Source: Chloroflexota bacterium (GTDB lineage Bacteria; Chloroflexota; Anaerolineae; Anaerolineales; Villigracilaceae). Taken from it: a stretch of 64,000 nucleotides of DNA. The notes beneath the pieces were generated by a model. The model worked only from the letters and a program-made list of their open reading frames with translations. It was not told the origin of the DNA and ran no database searches. Positions 1-8,104 of this stretch are shown piece after piece (the stretch's first letter is position 1; every line of letters starts with the position of its first letter). The stretch is from positions 124,001 through 188,000 of the forward strand of contig JAIOAU010000003.1 in assembly GCA_019873655.1 (NCBI GenBank). Direction: 5' to 3'. The translations under genes and the position numbers were made by a program.

Positions 1-1
1 C

Positions 2-2641
2 GGCAACGTCATCCTGGCCGACTTCGCCGCCGCCCGGCGTTTTGCCGAGGCGATGAGCCGCGTCCGCGGCCAGCCGGTCCCTGCCAGCGACATCAACGCC
101 ATGGGGTTGATCGACGAAATCATGCACATCCTTATCCGCCAGTACGAGCGGCAAAATCCCGGCGTGATGCGCCGCGCCCTGGAAGCCCTGACCGGCCTGG
201 ACGTCGAAACCGCCCTGCTGAAATTCACCGAGGAATTTCCTCCCCTGCCCGTCCAGCGCGGCGAGTTGACCCCGCGCGCCTACCTGGACGGGGAAACGGC
301 CGGTACGCCCCATCGTCAGTCCACGCTGGAAGAGATGCTCCTGCTCCACCTGGCCAACACCAACCCGGCCTACACCCCCTACCAGGAACTCTTCGACGAC
401 CACGAACTACGCCAGAAGACCACCTATCCGCTCATCCTGAGCCGGATGCAGGAATTCTTCCGCGCCGGACCCGCCTTCGGCCCCGGCGGCGAGACGCTGT
501 TTGACGTCCTGGCCGCCCCCGCCCGGGTGGCCCCTCACTCCCTCACCGCCCAACTCGAATACTTGCTCCAACGCTGGAGCCCGCTCCTGGGCGAGCAGTT
601 CGTTCTGCGCCTCCTGCGCGCCCTCGACCATCTCAAGGAAGACGTCATCCGCGGTGCCTTCGCCGGCGGCTTCGCCGGCCAGGCCCCCGTCCTGACCTTC
701 GGCGGCTACGCCGAGTACGAACGCTTCAGCCCCGACCGCGACTGGATGCCGCGCTGCGTCCTGATCGCCAAAAACTCCTACGTCTGGCTCGAACAACTCT
801 CACGCAAATACAAGTTCTGGGTCAAGACCCTCGACCTGATTCCCGACGAGGAACTCGACCTCCTGGCCGAACGCGGCTTCACCGGTCTGTGGCTGATCGG
901 CCTGTGGGAACGCAGCCGCGCCAGTCAACGCATCAAACAACGCATGGGCGACCACGACGCCGTCGCCTCGGCCTATTCGCTCTACGCCTACGACATCGCC
1001 GCCGACCTGGGCGGCTGGGAGGCCCTCGCCAACCTGCGCGCCCGCGCCTGGCAGCGCGGCATCCGCCTTGCCGCCGACATGGTCCCCAACCACATGGGCA
1101 TCGACTCGCGCTGGGTGGCCGAACACCCCGATTGGTTCCTCTCCCTGCCCTACCCGCCCTACCCCAACTACACCTTCAACAGCGAAGACCTCTCCGACGA
1201 CCCCCGCATGGCGGTCATCATCGAGGACCATTACTACGACCGCACCGACGCCGCGGTGGTCTTCAAACGCGTCGACCGTTACACCGGAGAGGTGCGCTAC
1301 ATCTACCACGGCAACGACGGCACCTCCATGCCCTGGAACGACACCGCTCAACTGGATTACTCCAAAGCCGAAGTGCGCGAAGCCGTCATCCAGACCATCC
1401 TGCACGTGGCGCGCAACTTCCCCATCATCCGCTTCGACGCCGCGATGACCCTGGCCAAGAAACACATCCAGCGCCTGTGGTTCCCCCTGCCCGGACAGGG
1501 CGGCGCCATCCCCTCGCGCGCCGAGCACGGCATGACCCAGGCCGAGTTCGACGCCGCCATCCCCAACGAATTCTGGCGCGAGGTCGTAGACCGCGTCGCC
1601 GCCGAAGCGCCGGATACGCTCCTCCTGGCCGAAGCCTTCTGGCTGATGGAGGGCTACTTCGTCCGCACCCTGGGCATGCACCGCGTCTACAACTCGGCCT
1701 TCATGCACATGCTGCGCGACGAGGACAACGCCAAGTACCGCCAGGTGATGAAGAACGTCCTGGAATTCGACCCCCAAGTGCTCAAACGCTTCGTCAACTT
1801 CATGAACAACCCCGATGAGAAGACCGCCATCGAGCAATTCGGCGACGGCGACAAGTACTTCGGCGTCTGCATCCTCATGTCCACGCTGCCGGGCCTGCCG
1901 ATGTTCGGTCACGGCCAGATCGAAGGCTACCGCGAAAAATACGGCATGGAATTCCGCAAGCCTAAGTGGGACGAATGGCCGAACGAAGGCCTCATCAAAG
2001 GCCATGAATGGAAAGTCTTTCCGCTCCTGCATCGGCGGCGCGTCTTCGCCGAGGTGGACAACTTCCTGCTCTACGACCTCTTCACCCCAGAAGGCTACGT
2101 CAACGAGGACGTCTTCGCCTTCTCCAACCGCGCTGGCGAGGAACGCGGCCTGGTCGTGTACCACAACAAGTACGCCGCCACGCGCGGCTGGATCAAGACC
2201 TCGGTCGCCTTCATGGACAAAGCCGCCGGGCGTCTCGTCCAACGGACCCTCGCCGACGGGCTGGCTCTGCCCGCCGAGGGCTACGCCATCTTCCGCGACT
2301 ACGTCACCCACCTGGAATACATCCGCCCCTGCCGCGACCTGATCGAACGCGGCCTGTATGTGGAACTGGGCGGCTATCAGTGCCACGCCTTCCTCGACTG
2401 GCGCTTCGTAAGCGACGACGGCGGCCGCTGGACGGAGGTGCACCGCGCCCTGGGCGGCGCGGGGGTCGAGTCGGTCCAGGCGAAATACGACGAGATGTTC
2501 GCCCCCCGACCAGCGCCAGAACCGACGCCGCCCAAGAAGAAGCCGGGCAAGCGAAGCGCCGCAAAAGGCCGGACGGCCAAAAGCGGCGGAACTTCGAGAA
2601 AAGCAAAACGATCGCCGAAGAAGACGCCGCCGGAGTCCTGA
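2..2641 (+). CDS. GH13 alpha-amylase-family glycosidase (5' partial)
   Basis: Probably hydrolyses or rearranges alpha-glucans. The reading frame is open from base 2 with no start before the window edge, so the N-terminus lies upstream; the ATG at 53 is unlikely to be the real start. About 280 residues of mostly helical, family-unassigned sequence precede the catalytic barrel. GH13 conserved regions are visible: region I DMVPNHMG (about nt 1075), region II IIRFDAAM with the nucleophile Asp (about nt 1430), region III LLAEAFW with the acid/base Glu (about nt 1630), and a region IV equivalent NNPDE (about nt 1805). The protein ends in a Lys/Arg-rich low-complexity tail rich in KKK, KR and RK, which is unusual for a glycosidase. 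No signal peptide can be judged because the start is missing. The family is secure; substrate and subfamily are not. Confidence 0.85.
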   Translation, partial: GNVILADFAAARRFAEAMSRVRGQPVPASDINAMGLIDEIMHILIRQYERQNPGVMRRALEALTGLDVETALLKFTEEFPPLPVQRGELTPRAYLDGETAGTPHRQSTLEEMLLLHLANTNPAYTPYQELFDDHELRQKTTYPLILSRMQEFFRAGPAFGPGGETLFDVLAAPARVAPHSLTAQLEYLLQRWSPLLGEQFVLRLLRALDHLKEDVIRGAFAGGFAGQAPVLTFGGYAEYERFSPDRDWMPRCVLIAKNSYVWLEQLSRKYKFWVKTLDLIPDEELDLLAERGFTGLWLIGLWERSRASQRIKQRMGDHDAVASAYSLYAYDIAADLGGWEALANLRARAWQRGIRLAADMVPNHMGIDSRWVAEHPDWFLSLPYPPYPNYTFNSEDLSDDPRMAVIIEDHYYDRTDAAVVFKRVDRYTGEVRYIYHGNDGTSMPWNDTAQLDYSKAEVREAVIQTILHVARNFPIIRFDAAMTLAKKHIQRLWFPLPGQGGAIPSRAEHGMTQAEFDAAIPNEFWREVVDRVAAEAPDTLLLAEAFWLMEGYFVRTLGMHRVYNSAFMHMLRDEDNAKYRQVMKNVLEFDPQVLKRFVNFMNNPDEKTAIEQFGDGDKYFGVCILMSTLPGLPMFGHGQIEGYREKYGMEFRKPKWDEWPNEGLIKGHEWKVFPLLHRRRVFAEVDNFLLYDLFTPEGYVNEDVFAFSNRAGEERGLVVYHNKYAATRGWIKTSVAFMDKAAGRLVQRTLADGLALPAEGYAIFRDYVTHLEYIRPCRDLIERGLYVELGGYQCHAFLDWRFVSDDGGRWTEVHRALGGAGVESVQAKYDEMFAPRPAPEPTPPKKKPGKRSAAKGRTAKSGGTSRKAKRSPKKTPPES

Positions 2642-2689
2642 GTCGAAAAGTCGCCGCCAACCGCGAACCGCTGGCCGGACCGCGCCGCA

Positions 2690-4237
2690 ATGGACGTCCC
2701 CGCAAGCCCGATTCCTCCCCCAGAGAAGCCCACTGCGCCGCCCTCCTCCCTCCCCCTGGCGGCGCTGACAGCCCTCTACCTGCTCCTGCCGGCGCTCCTC
2801 TTCGCCTGGGGCTGGCTGCGGACGCCGTATGCCCTGGCCGTCACGCTGGTCATCGTCATCGCCTGCTTCTTCGCCCTGCGCGACGCCTGGCGCGAGCGCG
2901 ACCGGATCCCCCTCCGCCAGCGCCTGAGCCCCCTCTGGCCGGCGCTTCTCCTCCTGCTCGCCTGGATGCTGCTCTCGGGCGTCGGCGGCTTCGGCCTGCA
3001 AAACGGCGACTACAAATCCAGCAACGCCCTGCTGCGCGGCCTGATCGAATCCGATTGGCCGCTGCAAATCGAGTTCGAGCGCCAGACCGTCCACGTGGTT
3101 TACTATCTGGCCTATTTCCTCCCGGCCGCGGCGGTGGGCAAAGCCTTCGGCTGGAACGCCGCCAACATTTTCATCTTCCCCTGGGCGCTGACCGGCGTCC
3201 TGCTGGCCTTTGGCTGGTTCCGGCGGCTGACCGCCCCTCCGGCCAAACCCTGGCCGACGCTTGGCCTGGCGCTGCTCTTCTGCCTGGCCAGCGGACTGGA
3301 CGCGGTCGGCTATTACACCACCCCCGAAACCCCCTTCCAGTGGGGCGCGCATATCGAAAACTGGGCCAAACTGTTCCAGTTTTCCTCCCAGACCACCCTG
3401 CTCTACTGGGTGCCGCAGCAGGCGCTGGCCGCCTGGCTGATGGCCGGTCTGACCCTCGCCTGCCTCGACGACCCGCGCCTGGTCCGCTACCTGGGCATGG
3501 CCGTCGCCGCCGGAATCCTGTGGACCCCCTTCGGGGTGGTGGGCGCGGCGCCCTATCTGCTGGCGGCGGGGATCACGCTGCTGGTCAGGAAACAAGCGCG
3601 GGTCCTGTTTGCGCCGCTTTCGGTCGGGCTGAATCTGGGCGCGGCGCTGATCGCCGCTATCCACGCGCTCTACATTTCGTCCAACCGCTACGATTTCCCC
3701 ATCGGCCTGCTCTGGACTCTGGCCGAAGACCGGCGCGCCTACCTGCAGACGGCCCTCGAATTCTGGCTGCTGGAATTCGGCCTGCTGGCGGCCTGCGCGG
3801 CCGCCATCCGCCTGCTGCGCCGCGCCGCGCCGGAAAGCGAAAAACGGCCCGGCCTTCCGCCCGGCTGGCTGGCCCTGCTCTGCCTGATTCTCTCGGCCCT
3901 GCCGCTGTTCAAGATGGGCTACAACAACGACCTGGTGATGCGCGCCTCGGTTCCGTCGCTTTTCTACTTCTGGATCTTCCTCGGCCAGACGTTCATGGGG
4001 ACCGCGCCGGCGCGGCGGCGCGGCTGGAATCGGGCGCTGACCATTCTGCTGATTCTCCTTCTCCTGGCCGGGAGTTACACCAGCCTCTCGGAAATCATCC
4101 GCTCGGTCAACAACTTCCACTTCGGCCCGCCGGACATCGAGGACGTAAAGCCCATCGCTGAGGCCACCTATCCTCACATCGTCGCCCAGCGCGTCGGCAA
4201 CGACGAGTCGTTCTTCTTCCGCCTGCTGGGGCGTTGA
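2690..4237 (+). CDS. Polytopic membrane protein, glycosyltransferase-C-like
   Basis: A 515-residue protein with a Pro-rich cytoplasmic start (PASPIPPPEKP) followed by at least ten hydrophobic segments, a layout common in GT-C-type and dolichol-phosphate-sugar-dependent glycosyltransferases. I do not recognise a defined family motif. It starts 48 bp after the GH13 gene, so the two may be cotranscribed. A periplasm-facing loop near residues 100-130 carries charged residues (NGDYKSS, ESDWP), a position where GT-C enzymes usually hold their catalytic acidic residue; this is inference only. Function unassigned. Confidence 0.7.
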   Translation: MDVPASPIPPPEKPTAPPSSLPLAALTALYLLLPALLFAWGWLRTPYALAVTLVIVIACFFALRDAWRERDRIPLRQRLSPLWPALLLLLAWMLLSGVGGFGLQNGDYKSSNALLRGLIESDWPLQIEFERQTVHVVYYLAYFLPAAAVGKAFGWNAANIFIFPWALTGVLLAFGWFRRLTAPPAKPWPTLGLALLFCLASGLDAVGYYTTPETPFQWGAHIENWAKLFQFSSQTTLLYWVPQQALAAWLMAGLTLACLDDPRLVRYLGMAVAAGILWTPFGVVGAAPYLLAAGITLLVRKQARVLFAPLSVGLNLGAALIAAIHALYISSNRYDFPIGLLWTLAEDRRAYLQTALEFWLLEFGLLAACAAAIRLLRRAAPESEKRPGLPPGWLALLCLILSALPLFKMGYNNDLVMRASVPSLFYFWIFLGQTFMGTAPARRRGWNRALTILLILLLLAGSYTSLSEIIRSVNNFHFGPPDIEDVKPIAEATYPHIVAQRVGNDESFFFRLLGR

Positions 4238-4289
4238 GTTTTTCGCAGAATTTGCGCTGTTCGATGCGCCATCTGGGACATTTGTCCTA

Positions 4290-4321
4290 TTGCATCGGGC
4301 TGGGCATTTCAGCAGTATAAT
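4290..4321 (+). promoter_or_regulatory. Candidate promoter for the CDF transporter gene
   Basis: A perfect -10 TATAAT at 4316-4321 lies 24 bp before the CDF start codon. The best upstream match, TTGCAT at 4290-4295, sits 20 bp away, longer than the usual 16-18, so the -35 assignment is weak. Confidence 0.45.
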
Positions 4322-4345
4322 CAGGCCGTTTCACAGAGAGGTTCC

Positions 4346-5293
4346 ATGACCCACGAAACGGCTCAAAAAGAAAAACGTTCCGTTGCAGCGATCTCCGTCC
4401 TTGCGGCGGTGGGATTGACCGCCTTCAAACTCATCGTCGGCCTGCTGACCAACTCGCTGGGCATCCTGGCCGAGGCGGCCCATTCGGGGCTGGACCTGAT
4501 CGCGGCGGCGATGACCTATTTTGCAGTCCGCGTCTCGGACCGCCCCGCCGACCGAAGCCACCTTTTCGGGCATGGCAAGGTCGAGAATCTGTCGGCGCTG
4601 TTCGAGACCCTGCTGCTGCTGGCCACCTCCGGCTGGATCATCTACGAGGCCATCGACCGTCTGTTCTTCCACCCGGCGCAGGTGGAGGCTTCGGTCTGGG
4701 CCTTCGTGGTGATGGGGACTTCGATTGTCATCGACATCAACCGCTCCAAGATGCTCTACAAAGCAGCCCGAAAGTACAACAGCCAGGCGCTGGAGGCCGA
4801 CGCCCTGCATTTCCGCACCGACATCTGGTCGTCGTCGGTCGTCATCGTCGGCCTGATCGGCGTGACAGCGGCCCGCTTCGTCCCCGGCCTGGACTGGATG
4901 CACGCCGCCGACTCGATCGCCGCCCTGGTGGTGGCGCTGATCGTCATCTACGTCAGCGGCGAACTCGGCTGGCGGACCGTCTCCGCGCTGATCGACGCCG
5001 CTCCCCCCGGCATGGCCGAGAAGATCGAACAGGCCGCGGCGGCCGTGCCGGGCGTGATCGACGCCCACGCCGTGCGCATCCGCCCCTCGGGAGCGCGCTG
5101 GTTCGTGGACATGCACGTCACCATGGACGGCAATTCGACCCTCAACGAAGCCCACGCCGCCACGGAAAAGATCGAGGCCGCGGTGCAGGAATTCATGGCC
5201 CAAGCCGATGTCACCGTGCATGTGGAGCCGACAGAAACCCAACAAGGCGGCCCCGCCTCCCCCCGGCGCGCCTCCCGCCGCAAAAACCAATAA
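4346..5293 (+). CDS. Cation diffusion facilitator (CDF) metal transporter
   Basis: Exports divalent metal (Zn, Fe, Mn or Co class) in exchange for protons across the cytoplasmic membrane. At 315 residues it has the usual CDF size. Six transmembrane segments are followed by a cytoplasmic ferredoxin-like domain (about residues 215-295). The TM2 metal site is visible in AAHSGLDL (HxxxD) and the TM5 site in ALHFRTD (HxxxD); HxxxD in both places is most often associated with Zn/Cd specificity. The family loop word HLFGHGK follows TM2. The C-terminus ends in a short Pro/Arg-rich tail. It has its own -10 element and is followed by 324 bp of non-coding sequence. Confidence 0.9.
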   Translation: MTHETAQKEKRSVAAISVLAAVGLTAFKLIVGLLTNSLGILAEAAHSGLDLIAAAMTYFAVRVSDRPADRSHLFGHGKVENLSALFETLLLLATSGWIIYEAIDRLFFHPAQVEASVWAFVVMGTSIVIDINRSKMLYKAARKYNSQALEADALHFRTDIWSSSVVIVGLIGVTAARFVPGLDWMHAADSIAALVVALIVIYVSGELGWRTVSALIDAAPPGMAEKIEQAAAAVPGVIDAHAVRIRPSGARWFVDMHVTMDGNSTLNEAHAATEKIEAAVQEFMAQADVTVHVEPTETQQGGPASPRRASRRKNQ

Positions 5294-5416
5294 CCTCAGG
5301 CGTTCTCGCGCGCCGAGACGGGCAACGGCCGCGCCAGCCGATTCGATGACCGCGGCCGCCCGTTCAGCAGCCAAGAGGTCGGCGACCCGCCTCCCAAGCC
5401 GAAAAAACGACAAAAT

Positions 5417-5430
5417 ATGACAGGTGTCAT
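5417..5430. promoter_or_regulatory. Palindromic operator candidate upstream of aminotransferase promoter
   Basis: ATGACA-GG-TGTCAT: 6-bp perfect inverted arms with a 2-bp centre, 22 bp upstream of the -35 element at 5453. The position fits an activator or repressor site. No regulator in the window can be tied to it. Confidence 0.35.
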
Positions 5431-5452
5431 GTTCTTGCAACGATGATTTGTC

Positions 5453-5481
5453 TTGCATTCCGCATCTAAAACCGGTAAGAT
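5453..5481 (+). promoter_or_regulatory. Sigma-70-type promoter of aminotransferase leader
   Basis: TTGCAT (5453-5458) and TAAGAT (5476-5481) are separated by exactly 17 bp. A start of transcription at about 5488 would put the leader ORF (ATG at 5491) almost at the 5' end of the mRNA, i.e. nearly leaderless translation. Confidence 0.6.
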
Positions 5482-5490
5482 AAAGAGGCA

Positions 5491-5538
5491 ATGACCAAAA
5501 CACGCGGTCTGATCCTGTTAGACATCTTGTTACGATGA
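5491..5538 (+). CDS. Leu/Ile-rich 15-residue leader peptide
   Basis: A 15-codon ORF starting MTKTRG and continuing LILLDILLR, then TGA. Leu and Ile make up 7 of 15 codons, with five Leu codons (CTG, CTG, TTA, TTG, TTA) clustered in the second half. It lies between a promoter and an intrinsic terminator-like hairpin (5556-5588) directly ahead of an aminotransferase gene, the arrangement of branched-chain amino acid attenuators. The ATG is only about 3 nt after the predicted transcription start, so it would be translated as leaderless or from the weak GAGG 2 nt upstream. Coding status is inferred from composition and position. Confidence 0.55.
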   Translation: MTKTRGLILLDILLR

Positions 5539-5555
5539 CCCAAGAGGCCATCAAG

Positions 5556-5588
5556 CCTGGTAGGTGAAGTGTACCTGCCAGGTTTTTT
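5556..5588 (+). terminator. Leader attenuator (intrinsic terminator)
   Basis: CCTGGTAGGT (5556-5565) pairs with ACCTGCCAGG (5573-5582) across a 7-nt loop (one G-T wobble) and is followed by six T residues. It lies 17 nt past the leader-peptide stop and 29 nt before the aminotransferase ATG, so it should end transcription before the gene unless prevented. A competing pairing of AGGC (5545-5548) with GCCT (5555-5558), plus ACC/GGT, could act as antiterminator; that part is weak. Confidence 0.7.
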
Positions 5589-5617
5589 GTCCATAACACC
5601 ACACCAAAGGAGATAGA

Positions 5618-6844
5618 ATGGAAACACCCTGGGAGTATCGCTATGCGAACCGCACCAAGCGCATGGGCAGTTCTGTCATCCGCGAACTTCTCAAATTGAC
5701 CGAACAGCCGGACATCATTTCCTTCGCTGGCGGCCTGCCGGCTCCGGAGGTCTTCCCCGTCAAGAAATTCCAAGAGGCCTGCAACATCGTCCTCGAAACC
5801 ATGGGAGCGCAGGCGCTGCAATACAGCACCACCGAAGGCTACCGCCCCCTGCGAGAAATGATCGCCCGCCACACCGCCCGCTACAGCGTCAACGTGGACC
5901 CGGACAATATTCTCATCACGTCGGGGTCTCAGCAGGCGCTCGACTTCATCGGGCGCGTCTTCATCAACCAGGGCGATCACATTGTGGTCGAATCGCCCAC
6001 CTATCTGGGAGCCATTCAGGCCTGGAACGCCTACGGCGCGCAGTACATCTCCGTCCCCTCCGACGAACACGGCATGATCGTGGACGAACTCGAGAAGGCG
6101 CTGCGCATCGGGCCGAAATTCATCTACGTGCTCCCCAACTTCCAAAACCCGACCGGCACCACCCTGGCGCTCGAACGCCGCAAACAACTGGTCGAACTCG
6201 CCGACCGCTACGGCGTGCCCATCATCGAGGACGATCCCTACGGGCAACTGCGCTACGAGGGCGAACACCTGCCCTCGGTGGTGATGCTCGATAGCCAGCA
6301 TCAGGGCAACAACGGCCACACCTACAGCGGCAACGTCATCTATATGAGCACCTTCTCCAAACTACTGGCCCCCGGTTTGCGTCTGGCCTGGGTGATTGCG
6401 CCCAAAGAGGTCATCCGCAAACTCGTCCAGTCCAAACAGGCCGCCGACCTGCACACCGCCACCTTCAACCAGGTCGTCGCCTACGAGGTCGGCAAGGGCG
6501 GCTTCCTGGACGAACACGTCAAGGTCATTCGCGCCACCTACAAAGAACGCCGCGACGTGATGCTCGAAATGATGGCGGAGGTCTTCCCCTCCGAGGTGCG
6601 CTGGACTCATCCAGAGGGCGGCATGTTCCTGTGGGGCATCCTGCCCGAAGGCATGGACGCGGCCGAGGTGCTCAAGAGAGCCATCGAATACAAAGTGGCC
6701 TTCGTCCCCGGCGGCCCCTTCCATCCAAACGGCGGCGGCGAGAACACCATGCGCATCAATTTCTCCTACTCCAATCCAGAGGTCATCCGCGAGGGCATCA
6801 CCCGCCTGGGCAATGTGCTCAAGGAACTGATCGTCAAAAAATAG
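5618..6844 (+). CDS. PLP-dependent aminotransferase, class I/II (LysN/2-aminoadipate type)
   Basis: Transfers amino groups between an amino acid and a 2-oxo acid using pyridoxal phosphate. 408 residues, the usual fold-type I size. The Schiff-base lysine is K248 in TFSKLLAPGLRLAW; other family words are SFAGGLPAPEVFP, ITSGSQQALDF and PNFQNPTG. This subgroup (LysN, aromatic and leucine-accepting enzymes, MocR C-terminal domains) has broad specificity. The leader peptide upstream is Leu/Ile-rich, so I infer that a branched-chain amino acid, probably leucine, is a physiological product. AAAGGAG provides a good Shine-Dalgarno. Monocistronic: a strong hairpin follows at 6880. Confidence 0.9.
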   Translation: METPWEYRYANRTKRMGSSVIRELLKLTEQPDIISFAGGLPAPEVFPVKKFQEACNIVLETMGAQALQYSTTEGYRPLREMIARHTARYSVNVDPDNILITSGSQQALDFIGRVFINQGDHIVVESPTYLGAIQAWNAYGAQYISVPSDEHGMIVDELEKALRIGPKFIYVLPNFQNPTGTTLALERRKQLVELADRYGVPIIEDDPYGQLRYEGEHLPSVVMLDSQHQGNNGHTYSGNVIYMSTFSKLLAPGLRLAWVIAPKEVIRKLVQSKQAADLHTATFNQVVAYEVGKGGFLDEHVKVIRATYKERRDVMLEMMAEVFPSEVRWTHPEGGMFLWGILPEGMDAAEVLKRAIEYKVAFVPGGPFHPNGGGENTMRINFSYSNPEVIREGITRLGNVLKELIVKK

Positions 6845-6879
6845 TCCGCCAGACCTCCAACCAGAAGACAGCGAAACCA

Positions 6880-6915
6880 GGAGGGACCCGGCTTCTTGAG
6901 AGGCCAGGTCCCTCC
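6880..6915 (+). terminator. Hairpin terminator after aminotransferase gene
   Basis: GGAGGGACC (6880-6888) and GGTCCCTCC (6907-6915) form a perfect 9-bp stem with an 18-nt loop, 36 bp after the stop codon. The following AAAATTT is not a clean T-run, so it may act as an mRNA 3' stabiliser as much as a terminator. Confidence 0.55.
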
Positions 6916-6956
6916 AAAATTTCGTCTTTGCCCTTTAATGCCAAATCCGCCTCGGG

Positions 6957-6985
6957 TTGACGTCCATGCACAGGCGTGCTATCAT
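6957..6985 (+). promoter_or_regulatory. Promoter of PIN-TRAM gene
   Basis: TTGACG (6957-6962) and TATCAT (6980-6985) with a 17-bp spacer, 39 bp upstream of the ATG at 7025. Confidence 0.65.
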
Positions 6986-7024
6986 GAGCGGGCATTCATC
7001 TTCTTTTATTCAGGAGTTATTCTC

Positions 7025-8080
7025 ATGAGCAGTGATTTCATCGCGCGGCTGCTGGGCATGATCGTCTTTTCTATCCTGGGGGCTTATGCAGGGAATTGGC
7101 TGGGACGCTTCAACGATGAACAACAAATGCTCTACACGCTGACCGTCAGCCTGATCGGCGCGTTGACCGGCCTGGTCCTGACGCCCTTCTTCACCACCCG
7201 GCCGATGCGCAGTCTGCGGGCGCTGCTGGGGCGCCTCTCGGCCGAGACGCTCTTCGCCGGCATGGTCGGCCTGATCATCGGCCTGATTGTGGCCGCCCTG
7301 CTCTCCTTCCCCCTCTCGCTGCTGCCCGATCCCTTCGGCAAGATTTTGCCCTTCGTCGGCGTCTTGTTGTTCACCTATTTTGGGGTGTCCCTGTTCGTCA
7401 TGCGTCAGAGCGACTTTGCCAACATCCTGGGCGCCCTGACCAGCCGCCGCGAAGAAAGCAGCCCCGGCGGGTTTTCGGCCTCGAGCCGCACCACCCTGCT
7501 CGACACCAGCGTCATCATTGACGGGCGCATCGCCGACATCGCCCGCACCGGCTTCCTGCCCGGCACCCTGCTCATCCCGCGCTTCGTCCTGAACGAACTG
7601 CAATACATCGCCGATTCGCCCGACAGCCTGCGCCGCGCCCGCGGCCGGCGCGGGATGGAGGTGCTGTCCGAACTGCAAAAGGCCCCCTCGGTCGTGGTCC
7701 GCATCAGCGACATCGACGTCGAGGGCGTGCGCGAGGTGGATGACAAACTGGTCATCCTGGCGCGGCAGTTGAAATGTCCGATTCTCACCAACGACTACAA
7801 CCTCAACCGCATCGCCGAACTGCAAGGCGTGCCCATCCTGAACATCAACGAACTGGCCAACGCCGTCAAATCGGTCGTCCTGCCGGGCGAAACGCTTTCG
7901 GTCAACATCATCCAGGAAGGGAAAGAAATCAACCAGGGCGTAGGCTACATGGACGATGGCACTATGGTCGTCGTCGAAAACGGCAACCGCCTGATTGGCA
8001 AGACGGTGGAAGTGACCGTCACCAAGGTCTTGCAGACCGCCGCCGGAAGAATGATTTTCGCCAGGACCGAAGACCAGTAA
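7025..8080 (+). CDS. PIN-TRAM membrane protein (YacL-like predicted RNase)
   Basis: Related to Bacillus YacL: four N-terminal transmembrane helices (about residues 5-135), a PIN nuclease domain (about 155-280) and a C-terminal TRAM RNA-binding domain (about 285-345). PIN acidic residues are visible in LLDTSVIIDGRIAD, in FVLNELQYIAD, and in the DDKL and LTNDYNL segments, consistent with a Mg-dependent nuclease site. The start at 7025 follows an AGGAG at good spacing; an upstream in-frame ATG at 6896 would add 43 residues lacking family similarity and would overlap the hairpin, so I reject it. It probably acts in RNA turnover at the membrane; substrate unknown. Confidence 0.85.
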   Translation: MSSDFIARLLGMIVFSILGAYAGNWLGRFNDEQQMLYTLTVSLIGALTGLVLTPFFTTRPMRSLRALLGRLSAETLFAGMVGLIIGLIVAALLSFPLSLLPDPFGKILPFVGVLLFTYFGVSLFVMRQSDFANILGALTSRREESSPGGFSASSRTTLLDTSVIIDGRIADIARTGFLPGTLLIPRFVLNELQYIADSPDSLRRARGRRGMEVLSELQKAPSVVVRISDIDVEGVREVDDKLVILARQLKCPILTNDYNLNRIAELQGVPILNINELANAVKSVVLPGETLSVNIIQEGKEINQGVGYMDDGTMVVVENGNRLIGKTVEVTVTKVLQTAAGRMIFARTEDQ

Positions 8081-8104
8081 ACCGCCTCGCCAGGAGCACC
8101 TGCC

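Noticed and set aside
800-4177. 1125-residue minus-strand frame
   Set aside because: It is the antisense of the GH13 and membrane protein genes; GC-rich codon bias keeps it open. Composition is Gly/Ala/Arg/Gln-rich with no domain.
5208-5420. 70-residue ORF after the CDF gene
   Set aside because: Starts inside the CDF coding region in another frame and has no ribosome binding site or conserved feature.
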